Of a DNA stretch of 64,000 nt, positions 1 through 9,224 are shown piece after piece. How positions within the stretch are numbered: the stretch's first letter is position 1; every line of letters begins with the position of its first letter. Below the pieces are notes generated by a model. It saw only the letters and a list, made by a program, of their open reading frames with translations. It had not been told where the DNA came from and made no database searches. Origin of the DNA: Paenibacillus sp. AN1007 (lineage in GTDB: Bacteria > Bacillota > Bacilli > Paenibacillales > Paenibacillaceae); the NCBI RefSeq assembly GCF_040702995.1, contig NZ_CP159992.1:4241501-4305500 (forward strand), written 5' to 3'. The position numbers were made by a program, and so were the translations under genes.

Positions 1-66
1 TGGGAGCCAATTTTCAGCATCATTTATCCCCCTTTTTCTGAATTATCCCTTATCATAACGCGATTA

Positions 67-95
67 TCGAAATAAATCTAGAAATGAGCTATAAT
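67..95 (+). promoter_or_regulatory. Candidate sigma-A promoter of the DUF2621-like gene
   Basis: A perfect -10 hexamer TATAAT lies at 90-95, preceded after 17 bases by TCGAAA at 67-72 (4 of 6 matches to TTGACA). It points at the gene starting at 189. The spacing is ideal but the -35 is weak. Confidence 0.4.
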
Positions 96-188
96 TCGGA
101 TGAGAGGCTTTTTTTGGCAGCTGATTGCCAAACATGGGACGGCATTTTCAGGATGCCGTAAAAATCAATAAACCGAGGTGACTCCGTA

Positions 189-656
189 ATGATTTCTAAT
201 GCCTACACCCAGCTTTTAACGAACAGTTCTCCCAGCAACTGGTTTATGAATACGATCGCTTTCTGGACCTTTGTGCTGCTTGGCAGCATGTGTATAGGTG
301 GATTTTTTATGATGCGTAAATTCCTTAAGGTACTCCCTAAGGCCGATGGAAAGTCAAAACTGGATTGGCAGAACTATTGGGTGGAGACGAGCCGTCATCT
401 GTGGACAGATGAAGCCAAGGCTTTCCTCGATCAGCTTGTTGAGCCTGTGCCGGGCCCTTTTCGCGACATTGCCAAACATTCCATTGCTGCCGAGATCGGG
501 AAAATTGCAGTGGAGGATAATGCATCTGAAGTCTCCAGAGATCACTGCATTAAGGGGTATATCATTGCAACACCCAAGCGGGATAACAAATTCCTGGTGA
601 AGTTCCTGGAGAAAAACAAAATCGACTACACTCCCTATCGCCACTTGATGAAATAA
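189..656 (+). CDS. DUF2621-like small membrane protein
   Basis: 155-residue protein with one clear membrane segment at about residues 22-43 and a soluble C-terminal part of about 110 residues rich in charged residues. The layout and sequence (WTDEAKAFLDQLVEPVPGPF) fit the DUF2621 family of Bacillales (YneK type), whose function is not known. The start is supported by GAGGTGA seven bases upstream. It is a single gene followed by a terminator hairpin. I assign the family from memory of its features; no catalytic motif is visible, so no function is proposed. Confidence 0.72.
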   Translation: MISNAYTQLLTNSSPSNWFMNTIAFWTFVLLGSMCIGGFFMMRKFLKVLPKADGKSKLDWQNYWVETSRHLWTDEAKAFLDQLVEPVPGPFRDIAKHSIAAEIGKIAVEDNASEVSRDHCIKGYIIATPKRDNKFLVKFLEKNKIDYTPYRHLMK

Positions 657-752
657 TCATTCGATGTATTATACAGTATGAACTGGTTGGGAAATAAAAC
701 AGTCCAGCTTCGTTAGAAGGGCCACCATTTTGGTTAAATTAAACACATATTA

Positions 753-805
753 GCTCCGCCTGGTAAGCCTTCTTCGCACATTCAACTTACCCTGCGGGGC
801 TTTTT
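753..805 (+). terminator. Rho-independent terminator after the DUF2621-like gene
   Basis: The arms at 753-767 and 786-800 pair over about 12 of 15 positions and are followed by five T at 801-805. It separates the first gene from the oxidoreductase. Confidence 0.7.
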
Positions 806-829
806 GACCCATTAGAGAGGATGTTCAAT

Positions 830-1741
830 ATGAAAATTGCCATTTGCGGAGGAACCGGATTTGTAGGGGGCGCTCTTGTCGATTACTGGCTGCAGGCCGG
901 ACATCATGTGAAAGTAATCACTCGTAAACTGCCTGACATGCATAATCCGAGTAAAAACCTTACATATATATCCTGGGAGCAGCTTGAAGAAATGCCGCAT
1001 GAATTGGAAGGTTTTGATGCGCTGGTGAATCTTGCGGGTGAAACCCTGAATCAGCGCTGGACTACCAAAGCCAAGCTGGAGATTGTCGAATCCAGGGTTA
1101 CAACAGTGGCGCGGGTTGCCCGGCTGGTGGAAACGCTGAAGCAAAAGCCCGAGGTGGTAGTTCAGGCATCAGCCATGGCGATCTACGGAACTTCCCCTGA
1201 TGAAACCTTTGATGAGAGCAGTCCGCAAAAATCCATGAATTTCCCTTCCCGGGTTTCGGAACAATGGGAGATTGCCGCTGATGCCATTCAGGATGTAAGA
1301 CTGGTCAAAATCCGTGTCAGTCTCGTTTTGGGTCATAAAAAAGGCGCATTCCCGTTAATGAAGCTTCCATACATGCTGGGATTCGGCGGTAAAATCGGCA
1401 GCGGCAAGCAGTGGACCAGCTGGATTCACATTATGGATATCGTCCGATTAATCGACTTTACCATTCATAACAAAGAAATCTCGGGTCCGGTAAACGCCTC
1501 TTCGCCCAATCCGGTAACCAATGATGAATTCGGTCGTACAGTAGGCAAAGTTTATCATCGTCCACACTGGTTCCCTGTACCCGGCTTCCTGATCAAGGCA
1601 GTCGTTGGTGAATTGTCGGTTGTCCTGCTTCAAGGGCAGCGCGTTATTCCTCAAAAAGCGCTGGACCACGGCTTTCAATTCACCTTTCCTACGTTGACTC
1701 AAGCGCTGGAAGACCTGAAACATCGCGGCTTGTCTGATTAA
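830..1741 (+). CDS. TIGR01777-type NAD(P)-dependent epimerase-like oxidoreductase
   Basis: 303-residue protein of the extended short-chain dehydrogenase fold (YfhF/SDR39U1 group). The N-terminal nucleotide-binding glycine motif GGTGFVGG is at residues 7-14. The usual internal landmarks follow (LVNLAGETLNQRW, then ASAMAIYG), and the C-terminal 50 residues look like the DUF1731 tail of this family. An upstream ATG at 821 is in frame but sits directly on the GAGAGG ribosome binding site. The ATG at 830 is spaced nine bases from it and starts exactly at the conserved MKIAICGG, so I chose it. The substrate of the family is unknown. It is a stand-alone gene, convergent with the Tad operon. Confidence 0.88.
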   Translation: MKIAICGGTGFVGGALVDYWLQAGHHVKVITRKLPDMHNPSKNLTYISWEQLEEMPHELEGFDALVNLAGETLNQRWTTKAKLEIVESRVTTVARVARLVETLKQKPEVVVQASAMAIYGTSPDETFDESSPQKSMNFPSRVSEQWEIAADAIQDVRLVKIRVSLVLGHKKGAFPLMKLPYMLGFGGKIGSGKQWTSWIHIMDIVRLIDFTIHNKEISGPVNASSPNPVTNDEFGRTVGKVYHRPHWFPVPGFLIKAVVGELSVVLLQGQRVIPQKALDHGFQFTFPTLTQALEDLKHRGLSD

Positions 1742-1814
1742 GCGACTGCACCATCGTGCCATTTTCAATGCCTTCACACCCACACCATTAACAGTGTGAG
1801 CGGCACAATACAGT

Positions 1815-3593
1815 TCATCCTGCTGCCCGATAAATGTAGACTGAATCAGCCAGGATGAACGTATCCCCATCCGTCAATGGATATTCTTTATAAGGTGCCA
1901 GCAGTTCGCCCTGAAGCATTGTTCCATTGACTGAGCCCAGATCTTTGATGACATAACCGGACTGGCTTTGGCTCAATTCCACATGAGCTCGGGACACACC
2001 TGTCGAGCTGTCTACACACTGAACCATATCTGATGCTCTCCCAATGACAAAGGATGCTCCCTTCACCTCTACACGTTCGCTCCGTTCTCCTTTTTTTAAA
2101 GTTCGTTCCAAATAATACTTTGGCTCATGAGCACGTTCATCCTCCAAACCCTTTGCAGCCAGCTGCTGCAGGTTGACTGTTGCTTCTGCAGCAGGACCTG
2201 TGTGATCCAGATCAGAAGTCATAACACTCTCCCCACCCTTTTTGCGGGTATGCATTGGATCAGCCCCCTCCTCGCGAGTTGTATTCAATGGCTTTAAGTT
2301 TCTAATACCACGGCTGCCAAAATGAGAAGGGGCTGAATCCTTGTATACGGAGCTAACTGTCAAAGACTCCTCGAAATTTTCAATGGTCTTACTCTTGCCT
2401 TCTTTAGACTTGCTGTCAGCAGCATTCCAACGCCAGCTCTCCTGATACATTTCCTCGTCAGCTTCAGTCTGCTTATCTCTTTTCCCACCCAAGACCGGTA
2501 TAGAAAATAATTTATGAACGCCGGATTCATTACGATTACGCGGCCTGCCCGTCCTTTTCCATATCCAGCTCGCCACTGCAATCAGCCCCAGACTTAGCGA
2601 TACGGACAGAATCAGTTCGTTCTGGCCTGGCTGTTCCATGTAGATGAATCGCCATATTAATGCGATGGCAACCATGCAGCCGAGCCAGACATATGTTGTA
2701 TGGGAAGAACCGGATGCCGAAATATTTTCTTCTTCATTGCCACCATTTTCCTGCTCCGTATAAACAAACGTAGGGGGCTTTTCCTGTGCAGAGTTTTGTA
2801 TCAGATTTGCATATCCGGGGCTGCCCAATAAAGATTGTCCCGCTGTTCTCTTTTGTAAAAAGGTATTCGCACGAAGGTCCGTCTCGTCGATCTCGGAATC
2901 CAGCTTGATCAATGGTTGACGCTGATTATACTGCAGCTGTTCCGGAACAGCTGTATTTAACTTCAAGCTGACTTCACCTCTCGTTTTCAAATGATCCCCG
3001 GCTCCTGAATATACTGCGTTTCCGGCAGATAGCTCCAGCAAAAGTTCATGCAGCTGCTTAATATCCCACTGCTCGTCATTACAAAGCTGCAGCAGACGTT
3101 GTATGCCCTCCCCCTGCAGTTCCTGAACATAGGCCATAAGCCTTGTCACCATATTACGGAATAATTGCGGAGTAAGATCCTCCTGCCGTTCATCCATCAT
3201 GGGCACATAAACCAAACCAAGTTCTCCCTGCTCCATCGTCCCCTGAATGAAAATGTATTCCTCATGCATCCATACATTCCGCGATTCCAGCATGTACGGT
3301 CTGCACTCCACAAGAGCATCGACCAATTGGTATAAAAGGTGGTACAGTACCTGCAGACGGATCCGGCCCGACTTTAACGTCTGTGACAGCATCTTGTAAC
3401 CGGAAATGTCATACTGCAGCGTTACATTCTGATCGATCTCCCTTATGTATAAAGGCAGCATACGAGGAATTGGATTCGAGGATAACATACCAAGCTGTAC
3501 CCTGCTGAGTTCATCCATACGAAGCCCGTTCACTTTTTCCAAAGTCATAAATGTCCCGCCATTACGTACGAAGTCTCTCGTTAATCCATACAT
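1815..3593 (-). CDS. FHA-domain membrane protein at the end of the Tad operon
   Basis: 592-residue protein with three parts. An N-terminal region of about 200 residues resembles the DUF6382 domain found with FHA proteins in Bacillales. Two membrane segments lie at about 301-317 and 326-344. A C-terminal forkhead-associated domain occupies about 505-592, with its hallmarks visible: IGR, SRAHVEL, and DLGSVNGT. FHA domains bind phosphothreonine peptides, so the protein may link the pilus to Ser/Thr kinase signalling (inference). An upstream in-frame ATG at 3656 has no ribosome binding site; the ATG at 3593 has GGAGAG seven bases upstream. It lies 70 bases after the prepilin peptidase gene and is the last gene of the operon. 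Confidence 0.85.
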   Translation of the reverse strand: MYGLTRDFVRNGGTFMTLEKVNGLRMDELSRVQLGMLSSNPIPRMLPLYIREIDQNVTLQYDISGYKMLSQTLKSGRIRLQVLYHLLYQLVDALVECRPYMLESRNVWMHEEYIFIQGTMEQGELGLVYVPMMDERQEDLTPQLFRNMVTRLMAYVQELQGEGIQRLLQLCNDEQWDIKQLHELLLELSAGNAVYSGAGDHLKTRGEVSLKLNTAVPEQLQYNQRQPLIKLDSEIDETDLRANTFLQKRTAGQSLLGSPGYANLIQNSAQEKPPTFVYTEQENGGNEEENISASGSSHTTYVWLGCMVAIALIWRFIYMEQPGQNELILSVSLSLGLIAVASWIWKRTGRPRNRNESGVHKLFSIPVLGGKRDKQTEADEEMYQESWRWNAADSKSKEGKSKTIENFEESLTVSSVYKDSAPSHFGSRGIRNLKPLNTTREEGADPMHTRKKGGESVMTSDLDHTGPAAEATVNLQQLAAKGLEDERAHEPKYYLERTLKKGERSERVEVKGASFVIGRASDMVQCVDSSTGVSRAHVELSQSQSGYVIKDLGSVNGTMLQGELLAPYKEYPLTDGDTFILADSVYIYRAAG

Positions 3594-3663
3594 ATTTGTT
3601 CTCTCCGTTTCTATGTGAACGAGTAATTCAATTAGAACCTCTTTCTGCAAGCCCATAGACAGT

Positions 3664-4170
3664 TTAAGAAGCCATATAGATCCATGAGCTGACGAATCCA
3701 GGCAGCACAGCCAGCATAAAAGGAAACTTTAGTGATTTTTCTTGACTTACGAGTTTAAGAGAACCCATTTTGAAGAAACGGATCAGATTCCATGCCACTG
3801 CCCGTATTCGCTTAGCAGCATCTCTGCGAAACAAGAGAATGACTAGTCCGATCACGCCAGCGTACAAGACTGAATACATCATCACATGCAGGCCAAATGT
3901 AAATCCAGTCCACGCACCAATCCCCCCGAACAATTTCACATCTCCCGCCCCAACCGCACCGACTGCATACATTAGGAACACCATGCCGAAACCGGCAGCG
4001 AATCCGCCTAATGAGAACAGCATGCCTTCCCACCCTCCCCATACAAGATGGGCTGTCACACCCGCACCCGTCACTGGCAGGGTCAACCGATTCGGAATTT
4101 TCATAGAGCGTACATCGGTCACGAATGCCGCCAGAAGATATACACCACAGGCCATATAAAACCATCCCAC
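3664..4170 (-). CDS. A24-family prepilin peptidase (TadV/CpaA type)
   Basis: 168-residue polytopic membrane aspartyl protease predicted to cleave the leader of the Flp-like pilin and pseudopilins encoded upstream. Both catalytic aspartates are visible: the first in FVTDVRSMKIPN near residue 19 and the second in the GxGD motif (VGAGDVKLFG). It is short and lacks the N-terminal methyltransferase domain of PilD, as expected for Tad-type peptidases. The GTG start has AAGGAGAG nine bases upstream. It follows the TadE-like gene by 15 bases in the same operon. Confidence 0.92.
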   Translation of the reverse strand: MGWFYMACGVYLLAAFVTDVRSMKIPNRLTLPVTGAGVTAHLVWGGWEGMLFSLGGFAAGFGMVFLMYAVGAVGAGDVKLFGGIGAWTGFTFGLHVMMYSVLYAGVIGLVILLFRRDAAKRIRAVAWNLIRFFKMGSLKLVSQEKSLKFPFMLAVLPGFVSSWIYMAS

Positions 4171-4185
4171 CTATATCATCTCTCC

Positions 4186-5256
4186 TTATTTTCTGGATGC
4201 TGCAGTAAACGAATCTTCCGTCTGAGCACCTTCCGCTGTCTCCACAACAAAAATCCATGACCCTTCCGTTGTTCGCGTACCGACAAACCAGGTCCACTCT
4301 ATGATTCCCTGTTCATCAGCAACCGCCCAGCCGATGTGCTTCGCGGTACTCTCACCTGACTTGTAAAAAATCGTGAGATTCGCCGAAGCTCCCGGTTCTA
4401 CCTGAACCTTAATCGATGCATAGTTGCCTATAAAAGCCGGGTCCGGCTTGGACAAAATGACTGCAGCCCTCGGGCTGCTGCCACTCCCGTCCTCACCGCC
4501 TGTTCCCTCGCCTGTGTCACCAATCCATATCCGTTCTGCCGCAGCAGCCTGAATCCGCAGAGCTTTCCCGAGAAAAGGAACCTTCACAGGCAGCTCGTAA
4601 CTCAGCTCAAGTCTGAAATAAGGATTCGTTCTACTCTTCAGGTTGGGAACGGATACTCCGTTAACATGAGTCCGCTCTAAATCCAGCAGCGCCGATTCAA
4701 CAAATGGCTGCAGCAGCGGCTTGACAACAGGATCAAGCACCGTCTCCACTGCTGAGGATTTAATGTTTTGCAGCGGCTCTTCTCCACTTTTCGCTGCCGC
4801 TCGTACCCAGTCACTTAACGGTTCTGGTAATAAAGAGGCGTAATCGTCCGCCCATTCCGTCAGAGATAGCTTGGGCCACTTCCATGCCTGCTCTGAACTC
4901 TCGCCTCCGGCAGCATCAGAAGGAGCAAATACAAGCGAGACCGGATATACTTTAGTTGACAGCTGTTTTACGGTTTCCCCTGCTGCACTTTGCAGAGCAG
5001 TTGAGATTAATGTCATCTGAACGATGAAGATCAGAAACAGAATAAAGAATAGGAAAACAGGCAGAACCAGCGAAGCCTCCAGCACCATGCTGCCCTGCTC
5101 TTTTTTAGCTTCCAACATCTGTTCTCGCATCAGCTTCAAGCGTTCCGCTCTACTGATTCGCAAGATTCGATGCTGTATCCGCACACTTGTCCTTTCATCC
5201 TCAACCTGAATTTGTTTATCTACCCTGCCTGCAATCAAATCTCTCCACCTGTTCAA
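4186..5256 (-). CDS. TadE-like pseudopilin, long form
   Basis: 356-residue protein. After a cytoplasmic stretch of about 55 residues comes a class III prepilin-like signal, QGSMVLEASLVLPVF: a glycine before a segment with glutamate at +5, followed by about 25 hydrophobic residues. This is typical of TadE/TadF pseudopilins. The rest is extracellular, with a C-terminal part that may be an immunoglobulin-like module (inference from residues such as VKVQVEPGASANLTIFY and WTWFVGTRTTEGSW). The start codon overlaps the stop of the preceding TadG-like gene by four bases (ATGA), implying coupled translation. Confidence 0.8.
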   Translation of the reverse strand: MNRWRDLIAGRVDKQIQVEDERTSVRIQHRILRISRAERLKLMREQMLEAKKEQGSMVLEASLVLPVFLFFILFLIFIVQMTLISTALQSAAGETVKQLSTKVYPVSLVFAPSDAAGGESSEQAWKWPKLSLTEWADDYASLLPEPLSDWVRAAAKSGEEPLQNIKSSAVETVLDPVVKPLLQPFVESALLDLERTHVNGVSVPNLKSRTNPYFRLELSYELPVKVPFLGKALRIQAAAAERIWIGDTGEGTGGEDGSGSSPRAAVILSKPDPAFIGNYASIKVQVEPGASANLTIFYKSGESTAKHIGWAVADEQGIIEWTWFVGTRTTEGSWIFVVETAEGAQTEDSFTAASRK

Positions 5257-7442
5257 TAGGAATAATCCGCCTTCCGTTCAATGAACAACCGTCCATCCTC
5301 TACTTGATCCGCACTGCCCATGGCAGCACCTATACTTCGTACAACTCCGGGCAGGAACCACAGCTTGATGCTGCTCCGGATCTGCCCGGAAGCATACGTC
5401 TGCTTCTCATCCGGATTCACACCCGTATTCAACCGAATCAATGCCAGCATACGTGACATTTTACGTTCATTACTGCTGTGCATGAGCAGGAATAGTCGAA
5501 GATGATCCCTATACGTCAGCTCCACTTTAATATATTTGGATAACTCGACACTGCCGTCTTTAGCCAGTTTGACCATATCTTCTACAGCATGCGTAATTCC
5601 ATATAGTATTGCCGCAGACAGCACAAGAAGCGGATTCCCCAGCTTACTGTTCTCAACTAAACCTTCGGCTGTACGAATGGCCAGACGTATGCCGAAAACC
5701 TCCGCATATGCAGCCGCGATGTTACCTGAAGGATTGTGAAAGCCATAAATGATATATTCCAGCTCCTGATTCTCCAGCTTAAACACATCATTAGCATCTC
5801 CACTGCCTTCGGTCCAAGAGAACAACTGACCAAAATCCATCGAGTTAAAGTAGGCGAGTGCATACTCATTCTGAAATAACTCATCTCCAAGATCATCCAG
5901 CAGCCCAGACATTCCGCCAAACAGATGATCCATCCCCCTCATAGCCTGACCTCCGGAATCGTAAGGATCACTCGCAACGTCAGCCGTTTCCACATTTCCT
6001 TTACTCTTCTCATTCAGCTCCAAATTGTCCTCATAGAATTGTTCCAGCTGCTTGAAGGCCTGCTTCGAACCGGAATTCCCTTTTTCAATTCGGGTAAGTA
6101 TTCGCTTGACTGCTCTCAATTCCCCTTTGGACTGCTTGTCATTCTCTTTGCGCTGCGCATCCGATCCACGCCCGTTCTCAAGCTCCTGCTTACTTTGCGC
6201 AATGAGATTGGAAGGACCTTTTCTCCCGAAGGAATCCATGTATTGTTCCACAGTCTGACCAGCCCGTATAACAGCAGGTTTAATCGGAACCCCACTCCTA
6301 TGTATTACATCACGAAGCTGTGCGTTTAGTTCAATACTGTCTTTTCGCATGTCAGAAAATGATTCATTTTGCGAATGGACACGGGAACTTAAACGATCAA
6401 ACAAAACATCCTCCCTCACAAGCTCCGAAGCAAGTGAACGTGTACTTTTGACTTCACTGCCGGAACCGGTAGATGGAGCACTCGTTCCAGGCAGAGCAGC
6501 GCTTCCCACGTGCTCATAATCGGCATTCTCGGAACGACTTTCTCCTTCTGCAATGACTCGTTTCATCTCTTCATTTATTTGCCGTGCCTCTTCAATCTTG
6601 GCCTGTGCTTCCACAAGCTTGGTCTGATGGGTCTGAAGTGCTGGCTGCAGCAGCATGCTGATCTCTGTCACTACATGATTTACTCCTGTCCGGTAACGCC
6701 CCAATTCCAATATGTACTGCTGTTCGTTAAAAGGCAGCCCCTCATCTGCCTGCTTCTTGCTTAAGTAATCGGCATAACGTGCCGCAGTTTCTGCTGCGGT
6801 ATCCGGGGTTTCTTCAAGCATTTCGTCATAGATCATCTGGGCAGGGGATTTCATAATCAAGACGGGGAGCCTCTTGACCTTCTCTGCAGACGCTGCCTGA
6901 TTGGATATCGCTTCATCCAGCAGTTTCTCGCGTTTGTCATAGAGCTTTTGTAATTTCTTCAGCAGGTCTACCGTATGTGCCGCTTCTTTCATCTCATCCG
7001 AGATTGGCTTGAATCGATTAATCACTTCAATCACAAAGTCAACCGGAGCCCTATACTTCATGTCCTCCTGAATCTGACGATTAAAAATATGATACCTGCC
7101 CAGTTCACGCTCCATACGTAGTGATGTCGTATCCCATTGAATATCCAGAATCGGGAACCCATCTTTTACAGATGAAGGTTTTACACTATCATTCAATACC
7201 TTAGCCATAATCGCATCTCCGCTGCTGTCGCCATACGCAAACAAACCATACTCCCGAAGTGATGTATCATAAGCTGACATAACCGATCTCATTGCAGCAT
7301 GTGCCATCCGCTCGGCCTGTACCTTGAAAGCTGCCATTCGTGCATAATCAATAAAGATCGCCACAAACATATACACTCCAGCCAAAATTAAGATTATAAA
7401 CAGCGTGACAGCACCTGATTCACCATCTCTTTTTCGAAACAG
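5253..7442 (-). CDS. Large TadG-like / DUF5702-type pseudopilin, probable CTG start
   Basis: 729-residue protein with an N-terminal membrane segment (GAVTLFIILILAGVYMF) preceded by RKRDGES, as in TadG-like proteins. It has a long extracellular part with coiled-coil-like stretches (about residues 130-300 and 390-480). Upstream of TTG 7385 the frame stays open only back to two TAG stops just before 7460. In that interval the only codon well placed behind a ribosome binding site (AGGAGG, nine bases) is CTG at 7442-7440. Starting at TTG 7385 would remove half of the membrane segment. CTG initiation is therefore my inference. The gene overlaps the next one by four bases. Confidence 0.75.
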   Translation of the reverse strand: MFRKRDGESGAVTLFIILILAGVYMFVAIFIDYARMAAFKVQAERMAHAAMRSVMSAYDTSLREYGLFAYGDSSGDAIMAKVLNDSVKPSSVKDGFPILDIQWDTTSLRMERELGRYHIFNRQIQEDMKYRAPVDFVIEVINRFKPISDEMKEAAHTVDLLKKLQKLYDKREKLLDEAISNQAASAEKVKRLPVLIMKSPAQMIYDEMLEETPDTAAETAARYADYLSKKQADEGLPFNEQQYILELGRYRTGVNHVVTEISMLLQPALQTHQTKLVEAQAKIEEARQINEEMKRVIAEGESRSENADYEHVGSAALPGTSAPSTGSGSEVKSTRSLASELVREDVLFDRLSSRVHSQNESFSDMRKDSIELNAQLRDVIHRSGVPIKPAVIRAGQTVEQYMDSFGRKGPSNLIAQSKQELENGRGSDAQRKENDKQSKGELRAVKRILTRIEKGNSGSKQAFKQLEQFYEDNLELNEKSKGNVETADVASDPYDSGGQAMRGMDHLFGGMSGLLDDLGDELFQNEYALAYFNSMDFGQLFSWTEGSGDANDVFKLENQELEYIIYGFHNPSGNIAAAYAEVFGIRLAIRTAEGLVENSKLGNPLLVLSAAILYGITHAVEDMVKLAKDGSVELSKYIKVELTYRDHLRLFLLMHSSNERKMSRMLALIRLNTGVNPDEKQTYASGQIRSSIKLWFLPGVVRSIGAAMGSADQVEDGRLFIERKADYSY

Positions 7443-7460
7443 CGCCTCCCTCCTCCTCTA

Positions 7461-8138
7461 CTATTTTTTGCTTTTGCCAAAATACTGTATAACTTGTCCC
7501 GCTTCTGCAGATAAAGCCGCTGCCTTCCCGCCTTTACCTTTGAACTTCGCACCGTAATACCTTGCCAAATCGACCATTCGAATGAATTCGACTGGTTCCA
7601 CAACTGCGGATGAGCCCTGTGTGAGCACACCGCTGCCTGAATTGAATAAAAATGAGGGCAGAGGCAGAAATATGACCTGCTCAAGCCTGGTTGTGACCTT
7701 CCGCTGGATCAATGTATTTTGATACATCATTGTGCCTTTCATGGCTGAAGGCATATGACTGGAGGCTTGAATTAACTTTTTTTCTGAAAGATTACCGTCT
7801 TCATATCCAGGTACAGGAACACTAATCTCATTATCCGCTCCTGCCCACCCAAACAATGCACCCAATAGCCGATCGTCTGTTATCCGCCAGTACAAAGGAT
7901 CATGTTCTCCGGCAGTATACTCCCCAGTCAGTGCTTGTTTGCGGCTGTTATCCCAGCTGTAGGCTGCTCGTTCAGACGCTGCATAGGCGTGCTGGTTCAA
8001 AAATGTTTTTTGATACATATACATGGTAAAAAAAAGCAGCAGCACCAGAATAAACAGCAGGATCGGAAAGACCAGGGAAGCTTCAACGGTGAAGCTCCCT
8101 TCTTCCTTCCTGAGCTTATTTACCCGGGAAAAATTCAT
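7461..8138 (-). CDS. TadE-like pseudopilin
   Basis: 225-residue protein beginning with a short basic segment and the class III signal EEGSFTVEASLVFPILLF (glycine, then glutamate at +5, then about 25 hydrophobic residues). This is the classic TadE signature; such pseudopilins assist assembly or initiation of Flp pili. The rest is predicted to be outside the membrane. The start lies inside the end of the pilin gene (23-base overlap), and the ribosome binding site is weak, so translation is probably coupled to the pilin gene. Confidence 0.85.
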   Translation of the reverse strand: MNFSRVNKLRKEEGSFTVEASLVFPILLFILVLLLFFTMYMYQKTFLNQHAYAASERAAYSWDNSRKQALTGEYTAGEHDPLYWRITDDRLLGALFGWAGADNEISVPVPGYEDGNLSEKKLIQASSHMPSAMKGTMMYQNTLIQRKVTTRLEQVIFLPLPSFLFNSGSGVLTQGSSAVVEPVEFIRMVDLARYYGAKFKGKGGKAAALSAEAGQVIQYFGKSKK

Positions 8139-8331
8139 TGCTTTTTGTATCCACTTTGGAAAGCAGACTTGTAATCAATCGTGTAATCTGGTCTTTAAAG
8201 ATGAGCGCAATAATGATAATTACACCGATGATCAGAATCAGTTCCAGCGTACCCAGACCCTCTTCGTCTTTCCACAATGCGGCTGTCTTGTTCTTCATCA
8301 CTTCGATCGTGCTGCTTCTCGGTACAAACAT
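8116..8331 (-). CDS. Flp1-like type IVb pilin
   Basis: 71-residue protein, the likely structural subunit of the Tad pilus. It has a 25-residue basic leader ending in EEG, then LGTLELILIIGVIIIIALIF: glutamate at +5 after the predicted cleavage glycine and a continuous hydrophobic helix, as in Flp pilins. Little follows the helix, which is typical of Flp. A longer in-frame ORF reaches 8478, but it overlaps tadC, and the ATG at 8331 has AGGAGG seven bases upstream, so I use the short form. It lies 11 bases after tadC. The neighbouring prepilin peptidase would process it. Confidence 0.85.
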   Translation of the reverse strand: MFVPRSSTIEVMKNKTAALWKDEEGLGTLELILIIGVIIIIALIFKDQITRLITSLLSKVDTKSNEFFPGK

Positions 8332-8342
8332 CCCAATCCCTC

Positions 8343-9212
8343 CTACATATTCATCATCATAAAAGCAGGCGCACCGATCATGACCACAATTGTAAAAAAG
8401 ATCAATACCATCGGAAACACCAGTTTGGAAGAAGCCTTCTCTCCCTTGGCCCGGCTGACCGCCTTGCGTTTCTCCCACAAAACATGTGACAGATCCCGCA
8501 GCGCCAATACAAAGTCACCTCCCCCACGCCTTAAATTCAGCAGCACGGTCGTTGTAAAAATCGTCACTTCCTGTACACCACAGCGGCGGCTGAACTGCTC
8601 GAAGGACTGCTGGAACGAATAACCGTTATTCCAATCCTCTGCTGCCCTTCGCAGCTCGTTATACAATGGATGTTCCCGTTCGCCCTGGTTGTTCACACAA
8701 TGAACGATCGCACGCTGCACCGTTTCTCCCGCTCCAACCAGAAGCACAATCCGATTAAGCAGTTCAGGCAGCTCTAAGAGGATATCCTGGTCCCTTCGCT
8801 TTACTTTGGTGTCAAGATCTTTATACATTGCAAAGGGTACAGCCATTCCAAGAACAAATCCCCCGACTAATCCTCCTGTACCTACTTCCCCGACAAGTGC
8901 AAGCAGGCACCCTGCCAGCATCAGCAGCCATGAGTAGGTCAGCATCTCGGCACAATAGAGCAGCGTTTTCTCACCGCTATGCTGCACGCCGTGCATCTTC
9001 TGGATCGCATGCTGCATTCGGAACATGAGCACAGGTAGTCTGCGGCTCATCTCCAACTTGTCCATGATGAACAGAAACGGGCCATGCATTTTTTTAAAAC
9101 GTATCCCTTCCATATGCAGCTTTCGCAAATGTCTATAGGTTTGCCCCCGGGTTCGATCAAGCATGATCCACCCCGTTCCGAGCACGCCTCCAATGATGAG
9201 GGACAGCAGCAT
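8343..9212 (-). CDS. tadC: TadC-like type II secretion F family inner-membrane protein
   Basis: 289-residue polytopic membrane protein of the T2SF/GspF family, forming the platform on which the CpaF ATPase acts during pilus assembly. Membrane segments are visible near the N terminus, near residues 95-135 and at the C terminus. The T2SF motif region runs through the middle (LPELLNRIVLLVGAGETVQRA). GAGGAG precedes the ATG by eight bases. It lies 12 bases after tadB. Confidence 0.88.
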   Translation of the reverse strand: MLLSLIIGGVLGTGWIMLDRTRGQTYRHLRKLHMEGIRFKKMHGPFLFIMDKLEMSRRLPVLMFRMQHAIQKMHGVQHSGEKTLLYCAEMLTYSWLLMLAGCLLALVGEVGTGGLVGGFVLGMAVPFAMYKDLDTKVKRRDQDILLELPELLNRIVLLVGAGETVQRAIVHCVNNQGEREHPLYNELRRAAEDWNNGYSFQQSFEQFSRRCGVQEVTIFTTTVLLNLRRGGGDFVLALRDLSHVLWEKRKAVSRAKGEKASSKLVFPMVLIFFTIVVMIGAPAFMMMNM

Positions 9213-9224
9213 CCTTTCATCTCC

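Noticed and set aside
1742..1814. Weak inverted repeat CACAC/GTGTG between convergent genes
   Set aside because: The stem is only five base pairs and no T run follows.
8331..8478. N-terminal extension of the Flp-like pilin
   Set aside because: It overlaps tadC and lacks a ribosome binding site, while ATG 8331 has a perfect one and gives the normal pilin leader.
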